Positions 35,821 through 46,391 of a stretch of DNA of 64,000 nt are shown here, in pieces. Every line of letters begins with the position of its first letter. Position 1 is the stretch's first letter. The notes beneath the pieces are model-generated. The model did no database searches. It was not told the origin of the DNA and saw nothing but the letters and a program-made list of their open reading frames with translations. Made by a program: the position numbers and the translations under genes. The DNA comes from Bradyrhizobium nitroreducens (GTDB lineage Bacteria; Pseudomonadota; Alphaproteobacteria; Rhizobiales; Xanthobacteraceae). The stretch lies in NCBI RefSeq assembly GCF_002776695.1, contig NZ_LFJC01000003.1:4512896-4576895 (forward strand), read 5' to 3'.

Positions 35821-36378
35821 ATGAATCAGATGTTGCAAGATACCCAAGCCGAAACTGAATTCCCCCAACCGCCGGTTCCCAAAGGACCCGCGAGCGAGCA
35901 CCCGCGCTTCGCAAAGCCGCAGCGGGTGGCTTTCGTGCAGGCCTGCTGGCACCGCGACGTGGTCGAGGAAGCCCGTATCGCCTTCATCAAGGAAGCCGAG
36001 GCGCGGCATCTCACCCATGTCGACGTGTTCGAGGTGCCGGGCTCGTTCGAGATCCCGCTGCACGCGCAGGTCCTCGCCAAGACGCGGCGCTACACCGCGA
36101 TCGTCGCGGCCGGCCTCGTCGTCGACGGCGGCATCTACCGCCACGAGTTCGTCGCCGACACCGTGATCAAGGCGCTGATGGACGTGCAGCTGCGCACCGA
36201 GGTGCCGGTGTTCTCGGCCGTGCTGACGCCGCAGCAATTCCACGAGACCGAGGTGCATTACGACTTCTTCCGCAAGCATTTTGCGATCAAGGGCGTCGAG
36301 GTCGCCGCTGCCTGTGCCGAGACGCTGCTCGGCCTGGAGCGCCTGCGCGGCCAGGTCGCCGCGGGGATCGTGGGGTAG
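35821..36378 (+). CDS. ribH2: 6,7-dimethyl-8-ribityllumazine synthase, type II (RibH2)
   Basis: A 185-residue enzyme that condenses the ribityl pyrimidine with dihydroxybutanone phosphate, the penultimate riboflavin step. Core motifs are VFEVPGSFEIPL, TAIVAAGLVVDGGIYRHEFV, with the catalytic His in YRHEF, and VFSAVLTPQQFHE. The longer N-terminus and the sequence IYRHEFVADTV rather than the RGETxHFD of RibH1 indicate the type II, decameric form known from Brucella and Mesorhizobium. It sits alone behind the FMN riboswitch. GAGGAA precedes the ATG. Confidence 0.93.
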   Translation: MNQMLQDTQAETEFPQPPVPKGPASEHPRFAKPQRVAFVQACWHRDVVEEARIAFIKEAEARHLTHVDVFEVPGSFEIPLHAQVLAKTRRYTAIVAAGLVVDGGIYRHEFVADTVIKALMDVQLRTEVPVFSAVLTPQQFHETEVHYDFFRKHFAIKGVEVAAACAETLLGLERLRGQVAAGIVG

Positions 36379-36400
36379 TAAGGGGCGGAAGGACCGCGCA

Positions 36401-36542
36401 CTCCCTCGCCCCGCTTGCGGGGAGAGGGTGGGGTGAGGGGGAGCTTCCACGGGGACGGTGAGCGTTTGACTCGCGGAGAGTCCCCCTCACCCGGATTGCA
36501 TCTGCGATGCAATCCGGCCTCTCCCCGCAAGCGGGGAGAGGC
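36401..36542. repeat. Palindromic repeat (CTCGCCCCGC..GCGGGGAGAG family)
   Basis: Outer arms CCTCGCCCCGCTTGCGGGGAGAG and CCTCTCCCCGCAAGCGGGGAGAG flank a centre with a GATTGCATCTGCGATGCAATC hairpin. It lies between the convergent ribH2 and prs genes. Confidence 0.88.
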
Positions 36543-36551
36543 GAAGAAGCG

Positions 36552-37505
<954 letters not shown>

Positions 37506-37697
37506 GGATGCTTCCTCCCGCGCTTTGCTGGATACGACGTTCAACATCTCAGATCCCACTGGAAGCACGGTTACGACGGGCGAGGAAATATCAGGCCGAG
37601 GGCTGCGATGGCAACCCGGGAGGCTACGTTTTCCCTTCGAAAATCCTGAGTCGGGCCAACGGCTTGGCCGCAACTTGAGGCCGTGGTTTAGCGGGGG

Positions 37698-38312
37698 TTA
37701 TCGCTCGGCATAGCCGAGTGCCGTGGCCGGCATCTCGGGTGCGGGTGCGATCGGAGCGACGCTCGCCACAGCCGGTCCCCGCAGGCCAGGCGCAGTGCCC
37801 GGTGCATCCGGCGTTCCGTTGATCATGTTGGAAAGTCCGCTGAATCCGGCCTGGGCGATCTTGCGCAGCACGAGGTCGTCGGCGGCGTTCCAGGGATCGC
37901 GGCCGCCCTTGGCCGAGGTCGGTTCCTCCCCGGCCAGGCGCAGCGCGCGCTGCTGGTTGGCGTCGTAGACGTCCCAGACCCAGGCGATCACGGTCTTGCC
38001 GCGTACGACCTGAGCCGAGAGATAGCTGCGCACGCGATAGGCAGCCGTCCCCTCGCGGGAGACCACGGACAGGCTGCGCAGCTTGGATTCGCTGTCGAGC
38101 ACGCCGACCATGCGGTCGAACACCTGCGGCGGCGGCCCGTCGATCGATTCGAAGGCGACCGTCGCTCCCGAGCCGGTGCTCGGCGCCATCGCGTAGGAAT
38201 TGGCAGCGCCGCCACCGCCGGCGCAGCCGCCAAGCGCGGCCGATGCCGCCAGCAGCATGGCCGCCAGCACGCGCGTACCCGCACGGCCCAGGATGAATGA
38301 CGCGTCCCTCAT
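37698..38312 (-). CDS. Putative lipoprotein, conserved hypothetical
   Basis: A 204-residue protein with a lipoprotein signal peptide; the lipobox is LGGC with Cys30, followed by a Gly-rich linker. No named domain recognised. The middle contains VRSYLSAQVVRGKTVIAWVWDVYDA, suggesting a beta-rich periplasmic domain, and the C-terminal 45 residues are Pro/Ala-rich. Processing would need Lgt and LspA, both encoded in this window. It stands alone. Confidence 0.78.
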   Translation of the reverse strand: MRDASFILGRAGTRVLAAMLLAASAALGGCAGGGGAANSYAMAPSTGSGATVAFESIDGPPPQVFDRMVGVLDSESKLRSLSVVSREGTAAYRVRSYLSAQVVRGKTVIAWVWDVYDANQQRALRLAGEEPTSAKGGRDPWNAADDLVLRKIAQAGFSGLSNMINGTPDAPGTAPGLRGPAVASVAPIAPAPEMPATALGYAER

Positions 38313-38374
38313 TATGGAGGGCAGCGATATCGTTAAAATCGATTAAGGTCTAGGGCAGGGGCGACACAGCACAC

Positions 38375-38478
38375 GTCATTCCGGGGCGCGCCACTTGGCG
38401 CGAGCCCGGAATCCATTTCGCCGCCTGAATTGCTGCACGATGGATTCCGGGTTCTCGCTTCGCGAGCCCCGGAATGAC
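38375..38478. repeat. Palindromic repeat (GTCATTCCGGGGC family)
   Basis: Starts GTCATTCCGGGGCGCGCC and ends GCCCCGGAATGAC. It lies between the convergent-end lipoprotein upstream region and pgeF. Confidence 0.88.
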
Positions 38479-38496
38479 AGCGTGTTGCCTGTGTGT

Positions 38497-39264
38497 TCAC
38501 CCCTCGAGCGCGATGGCGTGGACGTGGCGGCCGTAGTCCGGCTCCTTGCGATGCACGGAGCGGCGGTAGCTGAAGAAGCGCTCGTCGGCGTAGGTGTCGA
38601 GACCGAGGTCGTCGATCATCAGGATGCCGGCAGCTTCCAGCCGCCTGCGAATGAAGCCGGCGAGATCGAACATCGCGTGTCCCTCGCGCCGCGAGGGGAT
38701 GAAGAACATCGCATTGTCCGCGTCCGCCTCGATGAAGCGTGCGACGAACTCGTTGCCGACCTCGTAGCTGTCCTGACGGATCAGCGGCCCGATCGCGGCG
38801 ATGATGCCGCCGCGCGTGGCGCCGAGCGTCTCCATCGCGGCAATCGTTGCCTCCAGCACGCCTGATAGCGCGCCCTTCCACCCCGCATGCGCGCCGCCGA
38901 TGACGCGCGCGCTGGGATCGACGAACAGCACCGGTCCGCAATCGGCGGTGGACACCCCGAGCGCAATGCCGGGCGATGTCGTGACCAGCGCATCGCCCTT
39001 CGGTCGCGGCCCGCTCGGCCATGGTGTTTCGGCGATGAGCACGTCGGGCGAGTGGATCTGGTGCAGGCTGAGGAAGCGATCCGCCGCGACGCCGACATGT
39101 TCGGCCATGCGGCGGCGGTTCTCCGCGACAAGGGTCTGATCGTCGCTGGAGCCGAGGCCGCCGTTCAGCGCGGAATAGATGCCGCCGGAGACGCCGCCTT
39201 CGCGGGTGAAGAACGCGTGGCGAAGTCCGGGTACGGCCGACAGCAGCGACGAGGTGAGGGTCAT
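38497..39264 (-). CDS. pgeF: Peptidoglycan editing factor PgeF (laccase-domain/DUF152 family)
   Basis: A 255-residue YfiH/laccase-domain protein. Family motifs present are VSTADCGPVLFVD, VIGGAHAGWKGALSGVLE (the His-rich metal/active site) and AIGPLIRQDSYEVG. E. coli PgeF removes incorrectly added L-serine from UDP-MurNAc precursors; other members oxidise phenols or act on purine nucleosides. The ATG overlaps the stop of midA (TGATG), so lgt-midA-pgeF is one translationally coupled unit. Confidence 0.93.
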   Translation of the reverse strand: MTLTSSLLSAVPGLRHAFFTREGGVSGGIYSALNGGLGSSDDQTLVAENRRRMAEHVGVAADRFLSLHQIHSPDVLIAETPWPSGPRPKGDALVTTSPGIALGVSTADCGPVLFVDPSARVIGGAHAGWKGALSGVLEATIAAMETLGATRGGIIAAIGPLIRQDSYEVGNEFVARFIEADADNAMFFIPSRREGHAMFDLAGFIRRRLEAAGILMIDDLGLDTYADERFFSYRRSVHRKEPDYGRHVHAIALEG

Positions 39265-40379
39265 CAATCGTCTCCGGCCGGTTCGAGATCGCTGAGGCCG
39301 GCTAGGCCCGTCAGCCGCGGCTCGGAGATGCCGAGCACTTTGAACATCGAGCCCATGCCGCTGCGCCCGGTTTCCGTCAGGCGCTTGAGGGCGATCGAAA
39401 TGTCGGTGGCCACTTCCGGTGTCGCCTTCTGCATCAGGGCGGCGGCCCTGGTGTCGATGCCGATCCGCCTGAGGAAATCGCCTTGCGTCACCGGCCCGTG
39501 CACGCGCGCGCCGACAGCCTCGGCCGCACCCGCCAGCGCCTGGAAGTCGACATGGGCGGTGACGTCGGCCTGCCCGGGCGCCTTCAGGGGATCGGCGAAG
39601 GTGTGGCGCGCAATCGCCTGGAAGGTGTCCCCGGCATCGCTGCGCAAATGGCCGTAGTCGATGATCAGCGCCGCGCCGTCCTGGTCGCGCACGCGCGTGG
39701 CCAGCTTCATGATCTCCCCGTCGGGCCGCCATTCGAACACGGCGCCGATTGGTGCGGCGCGGACCAACGGCGGCAGCAGCACGTCGAAGCGCGGCGTCGG
39801 CTCCGGCGCCACGCCGAATTGAAGCTTTCCGTTGCCGTCGATCTCGATCACGCGCTCGTGCCAGCCGTTCTCGTGGCGGACCATCTGGTGGATCGGCAGC
39901 ACGTCGAAATATTCGTTGGCGAGGATGATGCTCGGCCCTTCCGGCACGTCATCGATGCTGTCGTGCCAGGAGATGTTGCGCACGGCCGACAGTGTCGCAC
40001 CCTGCCGCTCGCGCAGGACGGGATTGACCTCGACCATGTGGATGTGGAGCGCCTGGTAGAGCGGCGGCAGCACGCGGAGCGCGCGCAGCGCGTCCGCCAT
40101 CATGGTGCCGCGGCCGGGGCCGAGCTCGATCAGCCGCAGGAATTGCGGCGAGCCCATCTGCTTCCACACCGAGGCGGTCCACAGGCCCAGGAGCTCGCCG
40201 AACATCTGGCTGACTTCCGGCGCGGTGGTGAAGTCGCCCTCACGCCCGAGCGGATCGCGCGAGACGTAATAGCCGTGGCGCGGATGCATCAGGCACAGTT
40301 CCATGTAGCGCCAGACCGGCATGGGGCCCGAGGCTTTGATCAGCGCCTTGATCTCGTCGAGTAGCGGCTGGTCGGTCAC
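39264..40379 (-). CDS. midA: MidA-family (NDUFAF7-like) SAM-dependent protein methyltransferase
   Basis: A 371-residue methyltransferase of the COG1565/MidA family. Diagnostic segments are YMELCLMHPRHGYYVSRDPLGREGDF, the SAM motif RLIELGPGRGTMMADALR and the later DYGHLRSDAGDTFQA. In mitochondria the homologue NDUFAF7 dimethylates an arginine of complex I; the bacterial substrate is less certain. The GTG at 40379, preceded by GAGAAG, is chosen because the frame's earlier start would overlap lgt. It sits between lgt and pgeF with overlapping ends. Confidence 0.88.
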   Translation of the reverse strand: MTDQPLLDEIKALIKASGPMPVWRYMELCLMHPRHGYYVSRDPLGREGDFTTAPEVSQMFGELLGLWTASVWKQMGSPQFLRLIELGPGRGTMMADALRALRVLPPLYQALHIHMVEVNPVLRERQGATLSAVRNISWHDSIDDVPEGPSIILANEYFDVLPIHQMVRHENGWHERVIEIDGNGKLQFGVAPEPTPRFDVLLPPLVRAAPIGAVFEWRPDGEIMKLATRVRDQDGAALIIDYGHLRSDAGDTFQAIARHTFADPLKAPGQADVTAHVDFQALAGAAEAVGARVHGPVTQGDFLRRIGIDTRAAALMQKATPEVATDISIALKRLTETGRSGMGSMFKVLGISEPRLTGLAGLSDLEPAGDD

Positions 40380-40401
40380 GGTCTGTCTTCTCGAAAAGGA
40401 A

Positions 40402-41247
40402 TTAACGAATGGCCCCTGCGGGCTTCGGCGTATCGCGCCTCGCAGCCAATACAATAAGTATGAGGCCTGCAATAAGCATCGGGATCGACAACAGCATGCC
40501 CATGGTTAATCCGCCCCAGAGGAAGCCGAGCTGGGCGTCCGGTTCGCGGAAATGCTCGCCGGCGATCCGGGACAGGCCATAGATCAGGATGAAGGCGCCG
40601 AGGATCATGCCGGGCCGCTTCAAGGCGCCGAAACGGATCATGATCGCGAGCACCGTGAACAACAGGATGCCTTCCATGCCGGCCTCATAGAGCTGGCTCG
40701 GATGGCGCGGCAGCTGGGTGGGATCGTCAGGGAAGATCATCGCCCAGGGCAGGCTCGGATCAGTGGCGCGGCCCCACAATTCGCCTTTGATGAAATTGGC
40801 GATCCGCCCGAGCAGCAGCCCGACCGGCGCGACTGCAGTGGTGATGTCGCCGAGCGACAGGATCGAGATGCCGTTCCGATAGGCGAACCACATCACCGCG
40901 ACGACGCAGCCGAGGAAGCCGCCATGGAAGGACATGCCGCCCTCCCACAATTTGAAGATTGCGACAGGATGCTGAATGAAGAACGGCAGATTGTAGAACA
41001 GCACGTAGCCGGTGCGGCCGCCGAGGATGATGCCCAGTGTGACCCACAGGATGAAATCGTCGATCTGGACCAGCGACATCGGCGCGGGCCCGCCCCACAG
41101 GCGCTCCTTCTTCAGCAGCGAGCGCGCATAGAGCCAGCCGAACACGATGCCGCTGATATAGGCGAGGGCGTACCAGCGGATGGCGAACGGTCCGAGCGCG
41201 ATGGCGACCGGATTGATGGCGGGAAAGTCGATGAGCAGGAAGGGCAT
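40402..41247 (-). CDS. lgt: Phosphatidylglycerol-prolipoprotein diacylglyceryl transferase
   Basis: A 281-residue inner-membrane enzyme that transfers diacylglycerol to the lipobox Cys, the step before LspA. It has seven hydrophobic segments, the conserved [23 protein letters not shown] with the essential His/Gly, and the Lgt signature [14 protein letters not shown]. Start at 41247 (MPFLLIDFP) matches the family N-terminus. It heads the lgt-midA-pgeF block and diverges from ubiK. Confidence 0.96.
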   Translation of the reverse strand: MPFLLIDFPAINPVAIALGPFAIRWYALAYISGIVFGWLYARSLLKKERLWGGPAPMSLVQIDDFILWVTLGIILGGRTGYVLFYNLPFFIQHPVAIFKLWEGGMSFHGGFLGCVVAVMWFAYRNGISILSLGDITTAVAPVGLLLGRIANFIKGELWGRATDPSLPWAMIFPDDPTQLPRHPSQLYEAGMEGILLFTVLAIMIRFGALKRPGMILGAFILIYGLSRIAGEHFREPDAQLGFLWGGLTMGMLLSIPMLIAGLILIVLAARRDTPKPAGAIR

Positions 41248-41445
41248 CGCGCCTTCTATATCCAAGCGGGATTGCGGCGATCGAGCGCCAGCAGACGCCG
41301 TCTGATTCCCGTTATGCAGGGATGTTGAATACGATTGCAAGGAAACCGGTTGATGACAAGGATACCGGCGATCGGCTCTTGAACCGTGCGATCCGGATTG
41401 CCATTGTCTTTTCGAGAGTTCGCGCAAAGTTTATCGGAGGCCGAG

Positions 41446-41697
41446 ATGACCCAGACCAACAACCGGTTTTTCGACGAGATCGGCCGCCTGATGAACGATG
41501 CCGCCGGCGCCGCCCAGGGCGTCAAGCGCGAGTTCGACACCGTGATGCGGACCCAGGCGGAAAAATTCCTGCGCGACATGGATCTGGTCAAGCGCGAGGA
41601 GTTCGAGGCGGTCAAGGACATGGCCCGCCTGGCGCGCGAGGAGAACGAGGCCCTGAAGGCACGCATCGCGGCGCTGGAGGCCAAGCTCGGCGGATAG
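41446..41697 (+). CDS. ubiK: Ubiquinone biosynthesis accessory factor UbiK (BMFP family)
   Basis: An 83-residue coiled-coil protein of the BMFP/COG2960 family that assists the Ubi complex and fuses membranes. The C-terminal coiled coil (DLVKREEFEAVKDMARLAREENEALKARIAALE) is typical. The ATG at 41446 follows GGAGG; the frame upstream is leader. It diverges from lgt. Confidence 0.9.
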   Translation: MTQTNNRFFDEIGRLMNDAAGAAQGVKREFDTVMRTQAEKFLRDMDLVKREEFEAVKDMARLAREENEALKARIAALEAKLGG

Positions 41698-42043
41698 GAC
41701 GGCCGGACGATTCTTAACCCTCCCCTGGAGGGGGAGGGTCGGCGCGTAGCGCCGGGGTGGGGTGATCTCTCCACTCGGGCACCGCCAGATTTGAGAGACT
41801 GTCACCCCACCCTGCTGCGCATTTCGCTTCGCTGCATGCGCATCGACCCTCCCCCTCCAGGGGAGGAGGGTAAGGACCCGGGTAAGAACCCGGGCTGGCA
41901 GCCCATTCTCCTTGTCATTTCCGCATCTTCCGGCTAAAAGCCCGCCAAGTTCGTGGCCCCCGCACCCCTGGAGGCTTGCTGCGAGCTATGCCATGGGCCG
42001 CGCTGCGGCCCATTAACTTTTGCAAAAACAAGGACTTAACGAC
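41698..42043. repeat. Palindromic repeat and leader upstream of rplY
   Basis: The gene-free gap holds a large palindromic repeat at about 41718-41870 (CCCTCCCCTGGAGGGGGAGGGTC at one end, GACCCTCCCCCTCCAGGGGAGGAGGG at the other). The remaining 170 nt carry the rplY leader with AAGGA before its ATG. Confidence 0.85.
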
Positions 42044-42760
42044 ATGGCGACGACCGTCAAGGAATTGAAGGCGACCGCACGTCCGAAGAGCGGCAAGGGG
42101 GCCGCCCGGGCTGAGCGTCGCGCCGGGCGAGTGCCCGGAGTGATCTATGGCAACAACCAGCCCCCCGTCACGATCTCGATCGAAGATCGCGAACTGCGCC
42201 AGCGCATCCTCGCCGGCCGGTTCCTGACCACGCTGGTGGACATCGATCTCGAGGGCAAGAAGCACCGCGTGATTCCGCGCGACTATCACCTCGATCCGGT
42301 CAAGGACTTCCCGATCCATGTCGACTTCATGCGGCTCGGCGAAGGCGCCACCATCCGCATCAGCGTGCCCCTGCACGTCGTGAAGGCGGAAACCTCTCCG
42401 GGTGTGAAGCGCGGCGGCACGGTCAACATCGTCGCCCACGCCATCGAGCTCGAATGCGGTGTCGAGAGCATTCCGCAGTACATCGAGGCCGATGTCGGCT
42501 CGCTGGAAATCGGTCACTCCTTGCATCTGTCGGACGTCAAGCTGCCGAACGGCGTGAAGGCGCTGACCCGCGAGGACGCGACCCTCGTCACCATCGTGCC
42601 GCCGTCCGGCTACGCCGAAGAGCAGAAGGCCGCCGCTGCGGCTGCAGCTCCGGGCGCTGCTGCGGCAGCTCCAGCGGCTGGCGCTGCGGCTCCGGCTGCG
42701 GGCGCTGCTGCACCTGCCGCCGCTGCCAAGGCTCCCGCCGGCGGCGACAAGAAGAAGTAA
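42044..42760 (+). CDS. rplY: 50S ribosomal protein L25/general stress protein Ctc
   Basis: A 238-residue long-form L25 that binds 5S rRNA. The N-terminal L25 domain (GRVPGVIYGNNQPPV) is followed by the TL5-type beta domain (RVIPRDYHLDPVKDFPIHVDF, LHVVKAETSPGVKRGGTVNIV). After about residue 190 it ends in a low-complexity Ala/Pro tail with imperfect repeats of AAPAAGA, then KAPAGGDKKK, which is common in Bradyrhizobium L25. The order rplY-pth-ychF is usual for this operon. Confidence 0.95.
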   Translation: MATTVKELKATARPKSGKGAARAERRAGRVPGVIYGNNQPPVTISIEDRELRQRILAGRFLTTLVDIDLEGKKHRVIPRDYHLDPVKDFPIHVDFMRLGEGATIRISVPLHVVKAETSPGVKRGGTVNIVAHAIELECGVESIPQYIEADVGSLEIGHSLHLSDVKLPNGVKALTREDATLVTIVPPSGYAEEQKAAAAAAAPGAAAAAPAAGAAAPAAGAAAPAAAAKAPAGGDKKK

Positions 42761-42821
42761 TCTCTCGAAAGAGCTGGCGCGTGGTCCCTGACCGCGCGCT
42801 GGCTGAGGGGCGCGCCGCGTC

Positions 42822-43427
42822 ATGCGACTCTTTGTTGGGCTCGGCAATCCCGGCGCGAAATACGCACGTAACCGGCACAATATCGGCTTCATGGCCGTCG
42901 ACGAGATCGCGCGGCGTCATGGTTTCGCACCATGGCGCCGCAGGTTTCAGGGCGAGACCTCGGAAGGCACGCTCGGCACTGAGCGCGTGATCCTGCTCAA
43001 GCCGACGACCTACATGAACGATTCCGGCCGCGCAGTGCAGGAAGCGGCTGGCTTCTTCAAGATCGCTCCCGGCGACGTCACCGTGTTCCACGACGAGCTC
43101 GAGCTGCCGCCGGGCAAGGTGCGTGTGAAGATCGGCGGCGGCATCGCCGGCCACAACGGCCTGCGCTCGATCTCGGCGCATATCGGCAACGACTACCGCC
43201 GCGTGCGCCTCGGCATCGGTCATCCCGGCGTCAAGGAGCTGGTGCATGGCCACGTGCTGTCGGACTTCGCCAAGGCGGACAACGACTGGGTGGCGACGCT
43301 GTGCGAGGCGGTGGCCGAGCATGCAGGCCTGGTCGCCAAGGGCACGGACGCGACCTTCGCCAACAGGGTGCACCTCGCCATGCAGGCGAAGGGATTTTTG
43401 ACCAAGGACGAGAACGGCAAGGAATAA
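42822..43427 (+). CDS. pth: Peptidyl-tRNA hydrolase
   Basis: A 201-residue enzyme that recycles peptidyl-tRNA released early by the ribosome. The active-site residues Asn9 (GLGNPG), His19 (NRHNIGF), Asn66 (TYMNDSG) and Asp91 (VFHDELELP) are all present. It follows rplY by 61 nt and precedes ychF, the conserved Pth-YchF order. ArfB at the window start is an independent, ribosome-dependent hydrolase. Confidence 0.97.
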   Translation: MRLFVGLGNPGAKYARNRHNIGFMAVDEIARRHGFAPWRRRFQGETSEGTLGTERVILLKPTTYMNDSGRAVQEAAGFFKIAPGDVTVFHDELELPPGKVRVKIGGGIAGHNGLRSISAHIGNDYRRVRLGIGHPGVKELVHGHVLSDFAKADNDWVATLCEAVAEHAGLVAKGTDATFANRVHLAMQAKGFLTKDENGKE

Positions 43428-43432
43428 CACCT

Positions 43433-43504
43433 GTCATCGCCGGACTTGATCCGGCGATCCATCCTTCGAAGACGATGGATGCGCGGGTCAAGCCCGCGCA
43501 TGAC
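43433..43504. repeat. Palindromic repeat (GTCATCGCCGGACTTG family) between pth and ychF
   Basis: Arms GTCATCGCCGGACTTGATCC and GCGGGTCAAGCCCGCGCATGAC. It begins 5 nt after the pth stop. Confidence 0.82.
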
Positions 43505-43550
43505 GAGTTCGGAAGACATTGACGCGCGGAGCGCGGAGGCCAGGAACATC

Positions 43551-44648
43551 ATGGGATTCAAATGCGGGATCGTCGGGTTGCCCAATGTCGGCAAGTCGAC
43601 CTTGTTCAATGCGCTGACCGAGACGGCCGCGGCGCAGGCCGCGAACTATCCGTTCTGCACCATCGAGCCGAATGTCGGCGAGGTCGCCGTGCCCGATCCG
43701 CGGCTCGACAAGCTCGCGGCGATCGCCAAGTCCGGCCAGATCATCCCGACCCGGCTGACCTTCGTCGACATTGCCGGCCTCGTCCGCGGCGCGTCCAAGG
43801 GGGAAGGCCTCGGCAACCAGTTCCTCGCCAACATCCGGGAGGTCGATGCCATCGCGCATGTGGTGCGCTGCTTCGAGGATTCCGACATCACCCATGTCGA
43901 GGGCAAGATCGCCCCGCTCGCCGACATCGAGACCATCGAGACCGAGCTGATGCTTGCCGACCTCGACAGCCTCGAGAAGCGCGTCGACAACCTCACCAAG
44001 AAGGCCAAGGGCAACGACAAGGACGCCAAGGAGCAACTCGACCTCGTCAACCGCACCCTGGTGCTGCTGCGCGAGGGCAAGCCCGCGCGCCTCGTCGAGC
44101 GCAAGGCGGAAGAAGAACGCGCCTTCGGCATGCTCGGCCTGTTGTCGTCCAAGCCCGTGCTCTATGTCTGCAACGTCGAGGAGGGCTCGGCCGCAACCGG
44201 CAATGCCTTCTCCAAGGCGGTGCAGGACCAGGCCGCCAAGGAAGGCGCGGTCGCCGTCGTCATCTCCGCCAAGATCGAATCCGAGATCGCGACCATTTCG
44301 CGCGAGGAGCGCGCCGACTTCCTGGAGACGCTGGGCCTGGAGGAAGCCGGCCTCGATCGCCTGATCCGCGCCGGCTACCAGCTTCTCGACCTCATCACCT
44401 ATTTCACCGTCGGCCCGAAGGAAGCGCGCGCCTGGACCATCCATCGCGGCACCAAGGCTCCCGCCGCGGCCGGCGTGATCCACACCGATTTCGAGAAGGG
44501 CTTCATCCGCGCCGAGACGATTGCGTTCGAGGATTACGTCGCGCTGGGCGGCGAAGCCGGCGCCCGCGATGCCGGCAAGCTCCGCCTCGAAGGCAAGGAA
44601 TACGTCGTCGCCGACGGCGACGTGATGCATTTCCGGTTCAATACGTAA
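43551..44648 (+). CDS. ychF: Redox-regulated ATPase YchF (OBG family)
   Basis: A 365-residue Obg-like P-loop ATPase. G1 is [12 protein letters not shown], switch [24 protein letters not shown], and the G4 position NVEE replaces NKxD, which is why YchF prefers ATP. A TGS-like C-terminal domain ([22 protein letters not shown] and the end [14 protein letters not shown]) is present. ATG 43551, with GGAGG upstream, gives the standard start. It binds ribosomes and is implicated in stress response. Confidence 0.96.
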   Translation: MGFKCGIVGLPNVGKSTLFNALTETAAAQAANYPFCTIEPNVGEVAVPDPRLDKLAAIAKSGQIIPTRLTFVDIAGLVRGASKGEGLGNQFLANIREVDAIAHVVRCFEDSDITHVEGKIAPLADIETIETELMLADLDSLEKRVDNLTKKAKGNDKDAKEQLDLVNRTLVLLREGKPARLVERKAEEERAFGMLGLLSSKPVLYVCNVEEGSAATGNAFSKAVQDQAAKEGAVAVVISAKIESEIATISREERADFLETLGLEEAGLDRLIRAGYQLLDLITYFTVGPKEARAWTIHRGTKAPAAAGVIHTDFEKGFIRAETIAFEDYVALGGEAGARDAGKLRLEGKEYVVADGDVMHFRFNT

Positions 44649-44657
44649 CGTTGGTTT

Positions 44658-44787
44658 CGTGCCCCGGACGCAGCGCAGCGCTCTTGCGGTGCGCTGCAGA
44701 GCCGGGGCCCAGAAGTCCTGATTGCTGATGCATGGGTCCCGGCTCTGCGTCGCGTCATTTCATGCCGCGCCGCGTCCGGGACACGAG
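44658..44787. repeat. Palindromic repeat (CGTGCCCCGGACGC family)
   Basis: Starts CGTGCCCCGGACGCAGCGCAG and ends CGTCCGGGACACGAG, with inner GCTCTGCxGCG hairpins. A sister copy is at 46802-46937. Confidence 0.87.
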
Positions 44788-44792
44788 GGCCG

Positions 44793-45089
44793 CTACCGCA
44801 TCCCGCTGCCCTGGTCCCGGATCGCGCCGAGATGCTCGTTGATGCGGAACACGATCAGGATCAGCTCCGCGACGATGCGCGAGAACACGATGCCGACGAC
44901 GACGCTCGCGATCGAGGACAGCAGCACCAGGAAGCCGCCGAACGGGCTGATCGCCATCGCAGCGAGCCCTGAAAAGATGCCGGAGATGCCGTACAGGCAG
45001 ATCAGCGCGATCACCAGCCAGTAGAAGGTCTTGATGATCGTCGGCGTGATGAAGCGGTCCCATTGAAACAGGTCGCTGAATGAAAACAT
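44793..45089 (-). CDS. DUF4282-family membrane protein
   Basis: A 98-residue protein with two transmembrane helices (about 21-42 and 51-76). The start MFSFSDLFQWDRFITP and the RIVAELILIVFRINEHL stretch are typical of DUF4282, a family of unknown function. It converges on ychF, with the palindromic repeat in between. Confidence 0.85.
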   Translation of the reverse strand: MFSFSDLFQWDRFITPTIIKTFYWLVIALICLYGISGIFSGLAAMAISPFGGFLVLLSSIASVVVGIVFSRIVAELILIVFRINEHLGAIRDQGSGMR

Positions 45090-45258
45090 TGCTCTCCCCA
45101 GGGCAAATCGGGCCTCGGTACGTGGATCTCGGCCCCCGGCTGATCCGACTCAAGACCAAAGCCGCCGCGTGATATGTAGCACGAGCCATGCGGGCCGGCG
45201 GGTTGAGATTGCCGCAAAGTGCGGCCACAATCTGTCATTCCCGCAAAGCTTTCCCAAC

Positions 45259-45711
45259 ATGACCCTGACCTTCGAAGATTTCCCGCCCGGCCGGTTCGGA
45301 ACGTTCGGCCCGCGTCATGTCACCCGCGACGAGATTTTGGCCTTTGCCGCCGAGTTCGATCCGCAGCCCATGCATCTGGACGAGGAGGCCGCGGCCAAGA
45401 GCATGCTGCGCGGCCTGTCCGGCTCGGGCTGGCATCTCTGCTCGCTGATGATGCGGATGATGGCCGACGGTTTCATCACCCGTGCGGCTTCACTGGGATC
45501 TCCAGGCGTCGACGAAGTGCGTTGGCTGTCGCCGCTGCGGCCCGGCGACGAACTCACGCTCGAGGTCGATGTGCTGGAGGCGCGCACCTCGAAGAGCCGG
45601 CCCGAGCTCGGCATCGTCAAGTTCAAATGCACCATGCGTAACGCCAAGGGTGAGGCGCTTGGCGAGATGACCTCGCCGATCCTGATCAAGCGGCGCGAGG
45701 GAGCGGTCTGA
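45259..45711 (+). CDS. MaoC-like (R)-specific enoyl-CoA hydratase family protein
   Basis: A 150-residue hot-dog-fold protein. The catalytic dyad region reads FDPQPMHLDEEAA (Asp and His), followed by GLSGSGWHLCSLMMRMM, matching MaoC-type hydratase 2 enzymes. The ATG is taken at 45259 rather than the frame's earlier opening. The stop overlaps the start of a second MaoC-type gene (TGATG), so the two are probably translated together and may form a heterodimer. Confidence 0.9.
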   Translation: MTLTFEDFPPGRFGTFGPRHVTRDEILAFAAEFDPQPMHLDEEAAAKSMLRGLSGSGWHLCSLMMRMMADGFITRAASLGSPGVDEVRWLSPLRPGDELTLEVDVLEARTSKSRPELGIVKFKCTMRNAKGEALGEMTSPILIKRREGAV

Positions 45712-46193
45712 TGCGCTTCTTCGACGACATCGAGATTGGCCAGCGCCGCGAGATCGGCAGCTACAATTTCACGGCCGAGGCCATCAAGACTTTCGCCGCC
45801 AAGTTCGATCCGCAGCGTTTTCATCTCGACGAGGAGGAGGGCAAGAACTCGCTGTTCGGCGGGCTCGCCGCGTCGGGCTGGCATGTCGGTTCGGCCTGCA
45901 TGAGCCTGCTTGTCGCCGACGGCCAGCGTCTGGCGCGCGAGGCCGCGTCGCGCGGCGAGGAGGTTGCGGTGTGGGGCCCGTCGCCGGGCTTTCGCGACCT
46001 GCGCTGGATCCGGCCGGTGCTTGCCGGCGACACCGTCGCTTACGTCAACGTCGTCATCGACAAGCGCGTCTCGGCCTCGCGCCCCGGCTGGGGCATTTTG
46101 ACGGCCCGCACCACCGGCACGAACCAGCGCGGCGAGGAGGTCTATTCCATCACGGCCAGCGCTTTCGTGCCGATGCGCGCGAAGCCCAGCTAG
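45711..46193 (+). CDS. MaoC-like hydratase family protein
   Basis: A 160-residue paralogue of the preceding gene with the same FDPQRFHLDEEEG dyad region and GLAASGWHVGSACMSLL. The start ATG overlaps the previous stop. Both could act on 2-enoyl-CoA intermediates in fatty-acid or polyhydroxyalkanoate metabolism; the substrate is not predictable from sequence. Confidence 0.9.
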   Translation: MRFFDDIEIGQRREIGSYNFTAEAIKTFAAKFDPQRFHLDEEEGKNSLFGGLAASGWHVGSACMSLLVADGQRLAREAASRGEEVAVWGPSPGFRDLRWIRPVLAGDTVAYVNVVIDKRVSASRPGWGILTARTTGTNQRGEEVYSITASAFVPMRAKPS

Positions 46194-46391
46194 ATCTGTT
46201 CCAAAATGAACGGTCCAAATGAGTGCGCGAGTGTTGCCCGCGCGCTATGGACGCGATTCAGGCCTGCTGGCATAAGCCCGCGCAACATGGTTACCGCAAA
46301 GCAGTTTTGCGGAACCAGTGAGGTGCTAACTAATTATGAACCTGTCGCTGTCTATTTGAAACGAATTGGCAGACGACAGGGGACGAGGACC

